DNA of 57,815 bases from a virus, in IMG/VR virus record IMGVR_UViG_3300047564_006062, positions 1-57,815 of that record; one strand, 5' to 3'. Each line of letters begins with the position of its first letter. Positions within the stretch are counted from its first letter, which is position 1. The notes under the pieces were generated by a model. It was given only the letters and a program-made list of their open reading frames with translations, made no database searches and was not told the origin of the DNA. Shown piece after piece: positions 7,317 through 15,586 of the stretch. A program made the translations under genes and the position numbers.

Positions 7317-8402
7317 ATGTCAAAGATTTTTCTCGAACACTTTTTTAGTGAAATTTTTGTTGATCATGATCACAACAAGATTTCAAATTATTGTCAATAC
7401 AATCTAACCAATTGGATAGAAACTTTACCAGATGATTGTGATGCTATTGGTATCAGTTTTTACACCAATTTTTATGCTTCGTACTTGCCTATAATAGATA
7501 AGTTGTTACCAAAAACAAAAAAATTGCTGTTAAACATCTCCGAACCTACTGATCCTTATATCCTAAAATTTATTAATATTATATCTAATAAAAAAATTAA
7601 AATTTTTACTGATATAGTAACCAACGACGAAAACAGTGATAACTTTAAAACTAAAATTTCTTGGTTTGTTGATTCTCGCAATTATTATGCCCAATATCAA
7701 TGGGCCAAAGACTTAACTACCAAAATAGAGTTACCAAGATCTTGGCAACCAAGATCTTACATGTTTGATTGTCTTCTTGGATCTCGTAAAAATCACAGGG
7801 ACATCGTACACAATTTATATCTCAAGAGTATTTACAAAAACAAAGTTTATTTTACATACTACAAAGATGATCCCGCACAGGGATCATGGGGAGATTATTA
7901 TGATAAAAAAAACACATTTAACAATCTATATAGATTTGTACCAGACATAAACTATGGTGGCGTCGTTGGTATGTCTCTATATGCAATAATTCCGTATTAT
8001 ATCTATAACGATTCATACTATTCAATTGTGGCAGAAACAACAGCGTTTAATAGTTATAATCAATACACTGAAAAAGTGATAAAACCAATATTGGCCCGTC
8101 GTCCTTTTGTAGCTTTTTGTGGACAATATTATCTACGTAATTTAAGATCCTTAGGATTTAAGACTTTTGGTGATGTTATAGATATTGATGGAAAGACTGT
8201 TATTGACGAATCATATGATGATGAGCCCAACGACAGGGTAAGATGGCAAATGGCATGGAATCAAGTTGAACAATTATGCAGTAAAGATCCTACACTTGTT
8301 TATGCTCAATTGCAAAATATTTTGGATTATAACTTGCATCATTTTCTGGAAACAAATTGGCATCAAGAAATTCTTAATGAACTTTTGATGCCCTTTGATT
8401 AA
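7317..8402 (+). CDS. Putative glycosyltransferase (GT10-like C-terminal motif)
   Basis: A 361-residue, Tyr/Asn-rich protein on the opposite strand to its neighbours. The C-terminal segment runs VAETTAFNSYNQYTEKVIK, then ARRPFVAFCGQYYLRNLR, GFKTF and an acidic DESYDDEPNDRVR. The E-x-TEK-x-KP-x-PF pattern resembles the nucleotide-sugar site of GT10 fucosyltransferase-type enzymes and recurs in large marine phages. Being an isolated + strand gene of low GC content, it may be a separately acquired cargo gene. The substrate is unknown; glycan or DNA decoration is possible. It ends directly against the convergent downstream gene, with no terminator space. Confidence 0.65.
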   Translation: MSKIFLEHFFSEIFVDHDHNKISNYCQYNLTNWIETLPDDCDAIGISFYTNFYASYLPIIDKLLPKTKKLLLNISEPTDPYILKFINIISNKKIKIFTDIVTNDENSDNFKTKISWFVDSRNYYAQYQWAKDLTTKIELPRSWQPRSYMFDCLLGSRKNHRDIVHNLYLKSIYKNKVYFTYYKDDPAQGSWGDYYDKKNTFNNLYRFVPDINYGGVVGMSLYAIIPYYIYNDSYYSIVAETTAFNSYNQYTEKVIKPILARRPFVAFCGQYYLRNLRSLGFKTFGDVIDIDGKTVIDESYDDEPNDRVRWQMAWNQVEQLCSKDPTLVYAQLQNILDYNLHHFLETNWHQEILNELLMPFD

Positions 8403-8645
8403 TTATTTCAAACCCTTCTTTTTCTTCGATTCTGCCATACCTTGAGCTATCATTTTTTTAAAAATTAGTAATACTCGACCTTTTTCCTTTTCAGTTAGGT
8501 ATTTTACTAACATAAGTTTATCATCGTAACTGTTGGCTCCTTTTAAAAACTCTTCCGGAACCGTAATTTTTGGTTTTTTAGGTTTAAACTTTTTTAAATT
8601 TGCTTTGACATCGTTGTCGTCATTATTATTGTTATTATCTGACAT
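8403..8645 (-). CDS. Small charged hypothetical protein with Asn/Asp repeat
   Basis: An 80-residue protein with a low-complexity acidic start (a run of Asn and Asp, from an ATT/GTT trinucleotide tract), a KKFKPKKPK basic patch and a helical C-terminus ending in Lys residues. The centre (ITVPEEFLKGANSYDDKLMLVKYLT) looks globular. Its stop is adjacent to that of the convergent + strand gene. No family is recognised. Confidence 0.65.
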   Translation of the reverse strand: MSDNNNNNDDNDVKANLKKFKPKKPKITVPEEFLKGANSYDDKLMLVKYLTEKEKGRVLLIFKKMIAQGMAESKKKKGLK

Positions 8646-8651
8646 TTATTA

Positions 8652-9329
8652 TTATTCTCTCCTACCTCCGAATAATTGTAATAGACTCAAGAACAAATTA
8701 ATAAAGTCTAAATACAATGTTAATGCGCCCATCGCTTCAATGGCCGGGCTTGAACTTTCCATAATTTGCTCTCGAATTTTTTGTGTGTCGTAGGCAGTTA
8801 ACCCTAAAAAGATTAAGACTGCTGCGGCACTGATGAACATCTGCAATGCAGACGATCCGATAAAAATATTAATAATGCTAACTATAATAATTGCAATAAG
8901 TCCTACTATCAAATATTTTCCAAAACTATCTAAACTTTTTTTAGTAAAATAGCCATAGAAACTCATTGTACTAAACAATACTGCTGCACCAAGAAATGCG
9001 TTCACAATACTTGCTGTTGTATAGATTACAAAAATAGTTGCGAAACTAAGGCCCATAAGTGCCGCAAAGCCGTGCAAACATAGTTGAGCGGTAACTTTGC
9101 TTGGATTATTTCCTAACACATAACCTACTGCAAAAATTGCCGCCAGTGGAGCAAAGATCACGATCCATTTTACAATTCCGGTAAAAAAGAAAGCCATTAA
9201 GTCTGCGTTAGATGCCACAAACATACTAACAATCATACTGGTAATAACTGCTAAAGCCATATTACCGTATACACGACCCATGGCACTGTTGATTTCGGTG
9301 GCTGTTCTATAAGGCAATGCGTATTCCAT
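8652..9329 (-). CDS. Bax inhibitor-1 / YccA (TMBIM) family membrane protein
   Basis: A seven-helix membrane protein of 225 residues from the ATG at 9327-9329, which has a clear AGGAGA ribosome binding site; an upstream in-frame ATG lacks one. The BI-1 pattern is present: an N-terminal TATEINSAMGRVYGNMALAV, a central GYFTKKSLDSFGKYL, and the late GLTAYDTQKIREQ and ALTLYLDFINLFLSLLQLFG helices. E. coli YccA, of this family, is a substrate and modulator of the FtsH protease. A phage copy could affect FtsH or host membrane stress, which is inference. It follows a small zinc-motif membrane gene. Confidence 0.9.
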   Translation of the reverse strand: MEYALPYRTATEINSAMGRVYGNMALAVITSMIVSMFVASNADLMAFFFTGIVKWIVIFAPLAAIFAVGYVLGNNPSKVTAQLCLHGFAALMGLSFATIFVIYTTASIVNAFLGAAVLFSTMSFYGYFTKKSLDSFGKYLIVGLIAIIIVSIINIFIGSSALQMFISAAAVLIFLGLTAYDTQKIREQIMESSSPAIEAMGALTLYLDFINLFLSLLQLFGGRRE

Positions 9330-9354
9330 TTGTTGTCTCCTATTAATAATTATC

Positions 9355-9603
9355 TTAAACAATCTCTTCAATAACACCTAATAATTCGGCTAACACAATA
9401 CATAAACCAGCTAACCAAATGTTACCGGCCATTAGTACGCCGCCTGCAAATATTCTAATAGCACTTTTTGCAAGACTAACATAAAAATGTCCTCTACTGG
9501 TATCTTTTGGTTGTACGTTTAGCAATGGCGGATGATGGGGGCAACGACCTTGATTCCAGTCGCAGGTCGTTGAGTATTCTCGATCGCAAGTGATACATTT
9601 CAT
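9355..9603 (-). CDS. Small membrane protein with N-terminal zinc-type cysteines
   Basis: An 82-residue protein. The N-terminus has C3-x2-C6, C14 and C21-P-H-H (CITCDREYSTTCDWNQGRCP), suggesting a small metal site. A hydrophobic C-terminal half (IRIFAGGVLMAGNIWLAGLCIVLAELLG) would form one or two membrane segments. The ATG overlaps the folE stop (ATGA). No family is recognised. Confidence 0.75.
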   Translation of the reverse strand: MKCITCDREYSTTCDWNQGRCPHHPPLLNVQPKDTSRGHFYVSLAKSAIRIFAGGVLMAGNIWLAGLCIVLAELLGVIEEIV

Positions 9604-10364
9604 CGCGGAGCAAACTCCTGTTGTAGTTTAATGTTGTCAAAGAACTCTTTCTTGGTGCTTTGATCATCCTTAAACGCACCTCTTAACACTGTGGTCTGGG
9701 TAAGACTACTGTGTGCCATAATTCCTCTATTCTCGCAGCATCCGTGCGTCGCCTGGATATATACAGCCACATCCTTACTTCCAGTTGCAAATTCAATTTC
9801 TCGTGCAATGTCCATGCAAAGTTCTTCTTGTAGCGTTCCACGACGAGCGCACCATTGGGCAATTCGGGTGTATTTAGAAAGCCCAATGAGTTTGGGACCA
9901 GCAATAATGCCAATATATGCAACGCCTGTAACAGGTTGGTGATGATGGCTGCAAACACTCTTAAGCTCAGAACGGACGACGAGCATGCCGTCGTATGCTC
10001 CTTCGGTGTCATTTGGAAACGCAGTTGCGTTAGGTGTTGGGTCATATCTTCCTGCCATCAATTCATTGAAGTACATTTTTGCAAGTCGGCGTGCAGTACC
10101 TTGGCTGTTAGGATCTGTTTCTCTATCAATTAGTAGCGTGTCTAACACCTTCTCAAATGCTTCGGTAGCCTCATTGATCAAATGTTCTCGATCGCTTTCG
10201 TGTAAGTAATCACTAATGTTGTCTCCGGCCCAATACCTTTTACCGTCACGTTTCATTCTGGCACGAATAGCAGCTGACAATGTTGATTCTTTGTAACCAC
10301 CGTCACCGGCCATTGCATCTAATCCTGTTTCGTCATTGCTTTCGTATACTTTGTTATAAACCAT
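9600..10364 (-). CDS. folE: GTP cyclohydrolase I FolE
   Basis: A 254-residue enzyme that converts GTP to 7,8-dihydroneopterin triphosphate, the entry compound for QueD. Zinc ligands are visible as C138 and H141 in SVCSHHHQP and Cys209 or Cys210 in HGCCENRG; GLSKYTRIAQWCARRGTLQEEL is the family core. There is an N-terminal extension of about 45 residues relative to the core. The stop-start junctions with both neighbours overlap. In phages, FolE together with QueD, QueE and DpdA usually marks a deazaguanine DNA modification route rather than folate synthesis. Confidence 0.95.
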   Translation of the reverse strand: MVYNKVYESNDETGLDAMAGDGGYKESTLSAAIRARMKRDGKRYWAGDNISDYLHESDREHLINEATEAFEKVLDTLLIDRETDPNSQGTARRLAKMYFNELMAGRYDPTPNATAFPNDTEGAYDGMLVVRSELKSVCSHHHQPVTGVAYIGIIAGPKLIGLSKYTRIAQWCARRGTLQEELCMDIAREIEFATGSKDVAVYIQATHGCCENRGIMAHSSLTQTTVLRGAFKDDQSTKKEFFDNIKLQQEFAPR

Positions 10365-10978
10365 TAAGTGTCTCCAATAATTTGTATGTTTCTAAGATCT
10401 GGATAGTCGTGATATTTAGGCGGTTCGTTAACAAAATACAATTTTTCTAAACCGATCCTTGCATCTTCAATAGTTGGCCTATAATGGTAACCCACCTTGA
10501 AAACCTGCTGGGCTTGCCATGGTTGGATACTAAGGTTCCGTCCATCATATCTCTGTTGTAATAAAACATCATATGCCTCTTTGTCATCTAATAGTATAGC
10601 ACCACCATGGCCTATTTGTAAAGGCTTGTTATGACCAAAACTCAAACATTGCATCATTCCTGGTCTATACATGTCGTCTTCTAATCTTCGAGCACTATCC
10701 CAAATGTTGGTGCCGTGAAATTGATATTCGCCCATCCAAGGTTCGTCGGTGTACATGTACATGATACCTAACTTGTGCATGAGCATGGGAATACTCAAAT
10801 AGGTATAGGCTGTAAAGGCCACTTGATTCACACGTTGATATCTCAAGCAAAGCTCTATTGCATGAGTGCAACAATCGGTCATGATGGCATAAGGTGCCCC
10901 AGTTTTCTTTGCTAATAGTTGTTCAAATTGTGCAATTTCTTCAAATGCCACGAGTGTACCATTTGTAGGCTGAATCAA
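10364..10978 (-). CDS. Short DegT/DnrJ/EryC1-type aminotransferase
   Basis: A 204-residue PLP-dependent sugar aminotransferase-like protein. The cofactor lysine is K118 in LSFGHNKPLQIGHGG, WDSARRLEDD (93-102) supplies the PLP aspartate and VAFTAYTYLSIPMLMHKLGI is the typical fold segment. Full-length enzymes have about 370 residues, so most of the C-terminal small domain is absent; this short form may depend on a partner or dimer. The start overlaps galE by 38 bases and is the only good Met. It would aminate a keto-sugar nucleotide next to GalE and Ugd. Confidence 0.8.
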   Translation of the reverse strand: MIQPTNGTLVAFEEIAQFEQLLAKKTGAPYAIMTDCCTHAIELCLRYQRVNQVAFTAYTYLSIPMLMHKLGIMYMYTDEPWMGEYQFHGTNIWDSARRLEDDMYRPGMMQCLSFGHNKPLQIGHGGAILLDDKEAYDVLLQQRYDGRNLSIQPWQAQQVFKVGYHYRPTIEDARIGLEKLYFVNEPPKYHDYPDLRNIQIIGDT

Positions 10979-11906
10979 CGATTTGATTCAAGGTTGAATG
11001 ATTTGGTTGCCATCCAAGAACGTTATTTGCCAGCGCAGCATCAGCTATCAATTGATCAGGATCCCCTGGTCTGCGAGGGCCTACGTGTATTTTTAACGGA
11101 CCATAATTTATAGAGATGTAATCTATAATTTGCTGATTGCTGATGCCACTATTAGTACCTAAATTGAATACTGCAAATTGTTGGTTCTTGTTCCAATGTA
11201 TAGCTCGATTATGTGCGTCAGCAAGATCCCACACATGAATATAATCTCGTACGCAAGTTCTGTCAGCAGTATTGAAATCTACACCATTTAATGTGAAATA
11301 CTCGTCACGTATTTTTGATTCTAACAGTCTTGCAATGATATGTCCCGCTCCTGCAGCTTGACCTAAATCATAGTTATTGGGTTCCGCACCTGCTGCATTA
11401 AAATATCTGAAACAAACTGCTGGTAATCCGTATGCTTGATTATAATTTAATAAAACTTGTTCTATTATATCTTTAGTGTGTCCATATGGACTAATTGGTT
11501 TTATCCGATCTGTTTCAACCAATGGAACGCGATCAGGATTGCCGTACACACTGGCACTGCTACTAAAAAGAATTTGCGGTTTCTTTTTATAATTTTTAAC
11601 ATGATTTAAAAAGGTAATTGTCCTTGCAACATTGTTGTCATAATATTTCGCAGGATCTTCTACACTTTCTCTAACAGATATGTCGCCGGCACAATGAACA
11701 ATGACGTCTGGTTGTAGTTCATCTAACCACAATAAAGTCTGTCGAGAAACATAATCGGTATGTAAGAAACCATCAACATTCTTTAAGGTATGGTCTCTAC
11801 GCTCACGATCAATAACGTACACACTACAATTTTCATTGTGTTGTTTGAGATAACGAGCGATATGACTACCAATGTAGCCACATCCTCCAGTAACTACCAC
11901 TTTCAT
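10941..11906 (-). CDS. galE: UDP-glucose 4-epimerase GalE
   Basis: A 321-residue extended short-chain dehydrogenase. GGCGYIG (7-13) is the NAD loop, SSSASVYG (115-122) and Y141-x3-K145 give the catalytic Ser/Tyr/Lys, and RYFNAAGA follows as in GalE. It interconverts UDP-glucose and UDP-galactose (or the N-acetyl forms). Length is normal. It stands between a small unknown gene and the DegT-type aminotransferase in a sugar-nucleotide block with Ugd and glycosyltransferases. Confidence 0.92.
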   Translation of the reverse strand: MKVVVTGGCGYIGSHIARYLKQHNENCSVYVIDRERRDHTLKNVDGFLHTDYVSRQTLLWLDELQPDVIVHCAGDISVRESVEDPAKYYDNNVARTITFLNHVKNYKKKPQILFSSSASVYGNPDRVPLVETDRIKPISPYGHTKDIIEQVLLNYNQAYGLPAVCFRYFNAAGAEPNNYDLGQAAGAGHIIARLLESKIRDEYFTLNGVDFNTADRTCVRDYIHVWDLADAHNRAIHWNKNQQFAVFNLGTNSGISNQQIIDYISINYGPLKIHVGPRRPGDPDQLIADAALANNVLGWQPNHSTLNQIVDSAYKWYTRGI

Positions 11907-11909
11907 TTA

Positions 11910-12101
11910 TTAATCGCGCTCTAATGTTGATGTTTCTTTAATTAAAGTAACTAAATCATCTAACGTGTTACAGATAATTTTTGCGGTAGCCCAATCTCCG
12001 TTATCGTCGCGACCACTAATTTCCATCATGTATCCATTATCGTACATGTATACATTAAAATTATCATTAATTTTTTCAAGTTTGTCTTTAATTTTTAACA
12101 T
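11910..12101 (-). CDS. Small acidic phage hypothetical protein
   Basis: I place the start at the ATG at 12099-12101 (MLKIKDKLEK, 63 residues) because AAGGAGAT lies six bases upstream; a longer frame would enter the upstream glycosyltransferase gene. The protein has a strand-rich core YMYDNGYMMEISGRDDNGDWATAKI and a helical C-terminus. Similar small proteins with a 'GYMMEISG-x-DW' core are common in T4-like phages. Function unknown. Confidence 0.75.
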   Translation of the reverse strand: MLKIKDKLEKINDNFNVYMYDNGYMMEISGRDDNGDWATAKIICNTLDDLVTLIKETSTLERD

Positions 12102-12111
12102 TTCTATCTCC

Positions 12112-13308
12112 TTAGTAGTATTTTGATTCATGCGTATGTTTTCTATAATCGGTGGTCATACGCAACCACTGTTCGCCTTTGCCTTCGATTATGTCACAGA
12201 CACGATCAATGGTACCATCATTCCACGCACTAAATTTACCCATGTTTGCATGCGGACGCTGGAGGAGGGGGACAAGTTTTTGTACAGCATCTCGTAACGA
12301 CCACGGGACATAAAGTCGTTCAGGATCATTTGCAAAAGCTTCGGGAAAGCTACGGTATGCGGGGTATAAGATATTAGCCCCAAGAGCGTCCGCCTCGCTG
12401 GCAGTATTTGACACCCAATCCTGAAGAGCACAATTAAAAAGCACTCGCGTATCGTTGAGTAAAGCGTAGTAGTCATTCTTTTCAAGATCTTCATATACAG
12501 TCAGTTTACCTTCTGCTTGTAGTCTACGTGTACGTTCCATATACGAACTATTATTGGAACGCAACTTGCTGCCACTAAACACACAGAATTCTACTTGAGG
12601 CCAATCGTTATACGGTAGTGCTTGCAGTTTATAATATTCTTCAATTAGATCCATGTAGAAGTCGGGCTGTTTCTCTTGATCCCAACGAGCAGCAAAGCCT
12701 ACACGAAATGCTCTTTCTACAAAAGGTTTTAGCATTCCTGGCACTCGACTGCGAACTTCATCCTTACCAAATGCCAGTCCTGAGATGTTATAGACGGGAG
12801 CCTTCCATCCTGCCACTTTCATGTGCATGACCATTTCTTCATTGGTAGCTAACACAATGTCGGCAAAGCTATCTACCATCTTTTCATAATGCCCCATCCA
12901 TTCCTGCATGCCCCAGACATGAACAAAGTCATCTGGGTCAATAGTTTGTGCAAGACAACGAACGGCAATGCGAGGACGCATGTTAGCAGACACTTGATCA
13001 AGAATGTAAGGTAAGCTCTCGATGCCGGGTTGAAACATGTCTTCAAAGTAGATAACATCTTCATTGGTAACTTCTCCTGCTTTCATTAGACGAATGAGAT
13101 TCATTAACTGACTCATGCCAAAATATGTACGACCATGTGCATCTAACACTTGGCCGGTTACAATAGCCTGATCATTACTAAGCGTTTCGCCAGGCACAAT
13201 CTCATAGTCAATACCTCTACGTTCAAATACAGCACGATTCCATTCTTGTAGTTGCAGGGTGTATCTTGCTTTGTAAGGCTCTAAGCCCATGTACCATAAC
13301 TTACGCAT
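12112..13308 (-). CDS. GT-B glycosyltransferase-like protein
   Basis: A 398-residue protein with a two-domain GT-B look. The N-terminal half has DVIYFEDMFQPGIESLPYIL and an LATNEEMVMHM loop; the C-terminal half has VGFAARWDQEKQPDFYMDLI (a glycogen-synthase-type segment), NDYYALLNDTRVLFNCALQDW and SNTASEADALGANILYPAYR, where the acidic nucleotide-sugar motif would lie. Phages use such enzymes to glycosylate DNA or surface glycans; the acceptor here cannot be read. The start overlaps the stop of the upstream gene by one base. Confidence 0.75.
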   Translation of the reverse strand: MRKLWYMGLEPYKARYTLQLQEWNRAVFERRGIDYEIVPGETLSNDQAIVTGQVLDAHGRTYFGMSQLMNLIRLMKAGEVTNEDVIYFEDMFQPGIESLPYILDQVSANMRPRIAVRCLAQTIDPDDFVHVWGMQEWMGHYEKMVDSFADIVLATNEEMVMHMKVAGWKAPVYNISGLAFGKDEVRSRVPGMLKPFVERAFRVGFAARWDQEKQPDFYMDLIEEYYKLQALPYNDWPQVEFCVFSGSKLRSNNSSYMERTRRLQAEGKLTVYEDLEKNDYYALLNDTRVLFNCALQDWVSNTASEADALGANILYPAYRSFPEAFANDPERLYVPWSLRDAVQKLVPLLQRPHANMGKFSAWNDGTIDRVCDIIEGKGEQWLRMTTDYRKHTHESKYY

Positions 13309-13772
13309 TATTTTTCTCCTGTATCTGCGGCGACCTTGATATTTAGACCTTGTAATGCGTTGTTAGAAATATTTTCTAATCCTTGTGGCTTTAGCATGTT
13401 TGTTTGTGCTATAGCCTTTTGCCAATATTCACTGGGAGAGACGCCTTGGGCTTTAAATCCAGGTTCACTTTGTACTTTAATTTGTGTTTCGTTGTACGCC
13501 ATTTGTTTTTTTAAACTCTCTAAGTCATTTTCAAGTCGCTGAATCCATCTGAACTGGTCACGCATGTCTTGTTGCATTCTACGCAGAGGACCATGACTGG
13601 CTCTTTGCTTGCCTTCGTGATCATCGGTATCGGTAAGAATAACCATCATCATCAGTTGACGTAAGGCGTTCTTTACCCTGGGATCATCACTGGTTATAGC
13701 CCGATCAAACATTTCTGTAAATTGTTCTAAATCAAAATCGGCCGCGTCTTTTTCTCTCAGTGCACCACTCAT
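13308..13772 (-). CDS. Conserved hypothetical protein with coiled-coil
   Basis: Start chosen at the ATG at 13770-13772 (MSGALREKDA, 154 residues), which overlaps the upstream stop as ATGA and has an AGGAGG ribosome binding site. The N-terminal half (LEQFTEMFDRAITSDDPRVK, then QLMMMVILTD) is helical. The centre (DQFRWIQRLENDLESLKKQM) is a likely coiled coil, and the C-terminus is Asn/Gln-rich. A structural or chaperone role is possible; no family is recognised. Confidence 0.75.
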   Translation of the reverse strand: MSGALREKDAADFDLEQFTEMFDRAITSDDPRVKNALRQLMMMVILTDTDDHEGKQRASHGPLRRMQQDMRDQFRWIQRLENDLESLKKQMAYNETQIKVQSEPGFKAQGVSPSEYWQKAIAQTNMLKPQGLENISNNALQGLNIKVAADTGEK

Positions 13773-14032
13773 AACCATCCTCCTGCTCTTGCAATGCCAA
13801 TGATACCAACCACAATCCAAAAAGCGTTTAGTAAGGTGTATGCACGATCTTGTTTAAGCATAGCACAATAAGTTAATAGTACGGCATCAACTGTATTAAA
13901 TATCCAAACAAACATAAACGGACTTGCAGACCCTAACCATGATACTAATGTAAAACTTATGATACGCATAATCACACCCAGCATTTCAAATGCCGGAATG
14001 TGATTTTTAATAAAGTTAAGAACTAATGTCAT
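13769..14032 (-). CDS. Small multi-pass membrane protein
   Basis: An 87-residue hydrophobic protein with about three membrane helices (MLGVIMRIISFTLVSWLG, PFMFVWIFNTVDAVLLTYC, LLNAFWIVVGIIGIARAG). The spacing and the YTLLNAFWIVVGIIGI end resemble small paired-helix transporter-like proteins of phages and bacteria, but the match is weak. It overlaps both neighbours by four bases. Function unknown. Confidence 0.75.
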   Translation of the reverse strand: MTLVLNFIKNHIPAFEMLGVIMRIISFTLVSWLGSASPFMFVWIFNTVDAVLLTYCAMLKQDRAYTLLNAFWIVVGIIGIARAGGWL

Positions 14033-14247
14033 GTACGTTCTTTTTTAACATACCACATATTACGTGGTTCGCGACCTCGTAAACTCCTCTGAAATTCGCC
14101 CCACGGACTACGCTCATTGTATAAATGACGCTCATCAAATGGATGTCCGTATTTGACACAAAATTCTCGATAACGATCAAGATCGTCAAAGATAGTTGAC
14201 ACTTCCGGCTTCATTACCAGATATTTTTTTAGCCATTTTGCGGCCAT
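14029..14247 (-). CDS. Conserved T4-like small hypothetical protein
   Basis: A 72-residue basic protein with the core DLDRYREFCVKYGHPFDERHLYNE followed by SPWGEFQRSLRGREPRNMW. AAGGAGA precedes the ATG. This Trp/Arg-rich core seems characteristic of T4-like phages of aquatic bacteria. The Arg-rich C-terminus may bind nucleic acid; function unknown. Confidence 0.75.
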   Translation of the reverse strand: MAAKWLKKYLVMKPEVSTIFDDLDRYREFCVKYGHPFDERHLYNERSPWGEFQRSLRGREPRNMWYVKKERT

Positions 14248-14257
14248 TTTGTTCTCC

Positions 14258-14692
14258 TTAAATTTTTATTGATAGAGAGGGTTGATGAGTGGCGTAAGTA
14301 ATCGTACAACCATTTTCATTGTCTTCACTTACGCTTATTGTAACATTTCTGTTGGGATATCTGTTAGCTATTTGGACGTATAAATCGTCAGCTATCATTT
14401 CACAGCTTTTATAATCCAGTTCTAAAACCGGGTTCCCACTATTATACAGGCTTTCCAGCCATCGTTTGAATTGGATGAACTCGATGTCCCGATCATTGTG
14501 GAACACATCAATTGACACCCTGAAGTGAAAGATGTGACGGTGAGGGTAACCAAGAAAATTAACATCCGCAAGACCGGGATCCTCCAATGCTGCCGGGTAT
14601 TTATGAATACCTTCTTTTTGGAAGGTTACCCATATTTGTCTTGCGGCAAATTGCATAATTCTATCCGCTGATTCTCTTTGTGTTTGATTCAT
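14258..14692 (-). CDS. Conserved phage protein, possibly T-fold-like
   Basis: A 144-residue protein. YPHRHIFHFRVSIDV, DIEFIQFKRWLESL, KSCEMIADDLYVQI and VTISVSEDNENGCT form a strand-helix-helix-strand order with a conserved His-x-His, a Cys-Glu pair and a terminal Glu, loosely like QueD/PTPS or other T-fold enzymes. That likeness is by eye only. Its position between queD/folE and dpdA makes a link to pterin or deazaguanine chemistry worth testing. The start overlaps the next upstream gene (ATGA). Confidence 0.7.
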   Translation of the reverse strand: MNQTQRESADRIMQFAARQIWVTFQKEGIHKYPAALEDPGLADVNFLGYPHRHIFHFRVSIDVFHNDRDIEFIQFKRWLESLYNSGNPVLELDYKSCEMIADDLYVQIANRYPNRNVTISVSEDNENGCTITYATHQPSLSIKI

Positions 14693-15201
14693 CTTATAAT
14701 CTCGTCACTTGTATATTTTGACCAATCGGTAAACTTTCTTCTACTTGCCAAGTCATGAACTTGATGACACCATACACCAGGATTAGTTGCAGCAAAATCT
14801 TTGTCATCAAGTTTAATTGTAGCATTATATCCTAATTGTTGTAAATAGGGTAATTTTACCGATATCATGGGAATAAATTTATAATGTTCGGTGAGTCCAC
14901 TTTCCAATAAACCTTCAACTTGATTTACATCAATATCCAATGTACACCAATAGCCTTGGCCAAGAAAAGGAAATATCATATTCTCCCAACGAGTCCACTC
15001 TGCACTATTAGTATTAATTTTAGGAAAGCTTTGATTGGCACCAAAATACACATGTGTACATTTATGAGCAACCGCGGCAGCTTCGATCAAGTCTTTATCC
15101 TGAATTCCTACAACAAACAAAGTTTTTTGACCATGTGCAGGGGTATGTTCCACTTCTTGTCCTACAAATAATTTTGTGTTAGTATGACCATTTCTGTTCA
15201 T
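14689..15201 (-). CDS. Conserved phage protein of unknown function
   Basis: A 170-residue soluble protein with highly constrained-looking segments: KTLFVVGIQDKDLIEAAAVA, GQGYWCTLDIDVNQVEGLLE, FIPMISVKLPYLQQLGYNA, TIKLDDKDFAATNPGVWCHQV. The alternating strand/helix pattern suggests an alpha/beta domain, and GVWCHQVH with an upstream DIDV could be catalytic or metal-binding. I do not recognise a family. It is joined to the T-fold-like gene by ATGA. Confidence 0.75.
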   Translation of the reverse strand: MNRNGHTNTKLFVGQEVEHTPAHGQKTLFVVGIQDKDLIEAAAVAHKCTHVYFGANQSFPKINTNSAEWTRWENMIFPFLGQGYWCTLDIDVNQVEGLLESGLTEHYKFIPMISVKLPYLQQLGYNATIKLDDKDFAATNPGVWCHQVHDLASRRKFTDWSKYTSDEIIR

Positions 15202-15202
15202 T

Positions 15203-15586
15203 TTATTCTTTCTTTGATAATAAAAAAGTTAGTAAATTTTGAGTAACTGCATTGCTGTGAAGATTTATTGTATATGTACCAAGTTCATCCATCCATCCGT
15301 AAGTTTTTTTAACTGTGTTTTTTACGCGATAAGTTGAAAATATGTCTAAATTATACAATGGTATTTTATTAAATTCAAGTTGTTTGATGTGTAAAAATGA
15401 ATCTTTATTCTTTTCAAGGTAGGTTACTTTGATTATATTGCGTTTTGTTATATCTAAATCTAATTCATAATAATTTATGGCTTCATTTGTGACTGGAATT
15501 AATTGTTCGTTTACAGTTATAACATACCTGTCGCAAAGATTATTAAGCTCGACTGAAAAAGAAAATTTTTTTATTTGATTGTTCAT
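15203..15586 (-). CDS. Beta-rich hypothetical protein (small beta-sandwich type)
   Basis: A 127-residue protein of alternating strands (FSFSVELNNLCDRYVITVNE, INYYELDLDITKRNIIKVTYL, FLHIKQLEFNKIPLYNLDI) ending in YGWMDELGTYTINLHSNA and a short helix. The order resembles two other window proteins (33210-33518 and 34453-34935) and carbohydrate-binding-type beta-sandwiches. The start overlaps the end of the upstream radical SAM gene by 44 bases; a later start cannot be excluded. Confidence 0.65.
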   Translation of the reverse strand: MNNQIKKFSFSVELNNLCDRYVITVNEQLIPVTNEAINYYELDLDITKRNIIKVTYLEKNKDSFLHIKQLEFNKIPLYNLDIFSTYRVKNTVKKTYGWMDELGTYTINLHSNAVTQNLLTFLLSKKE

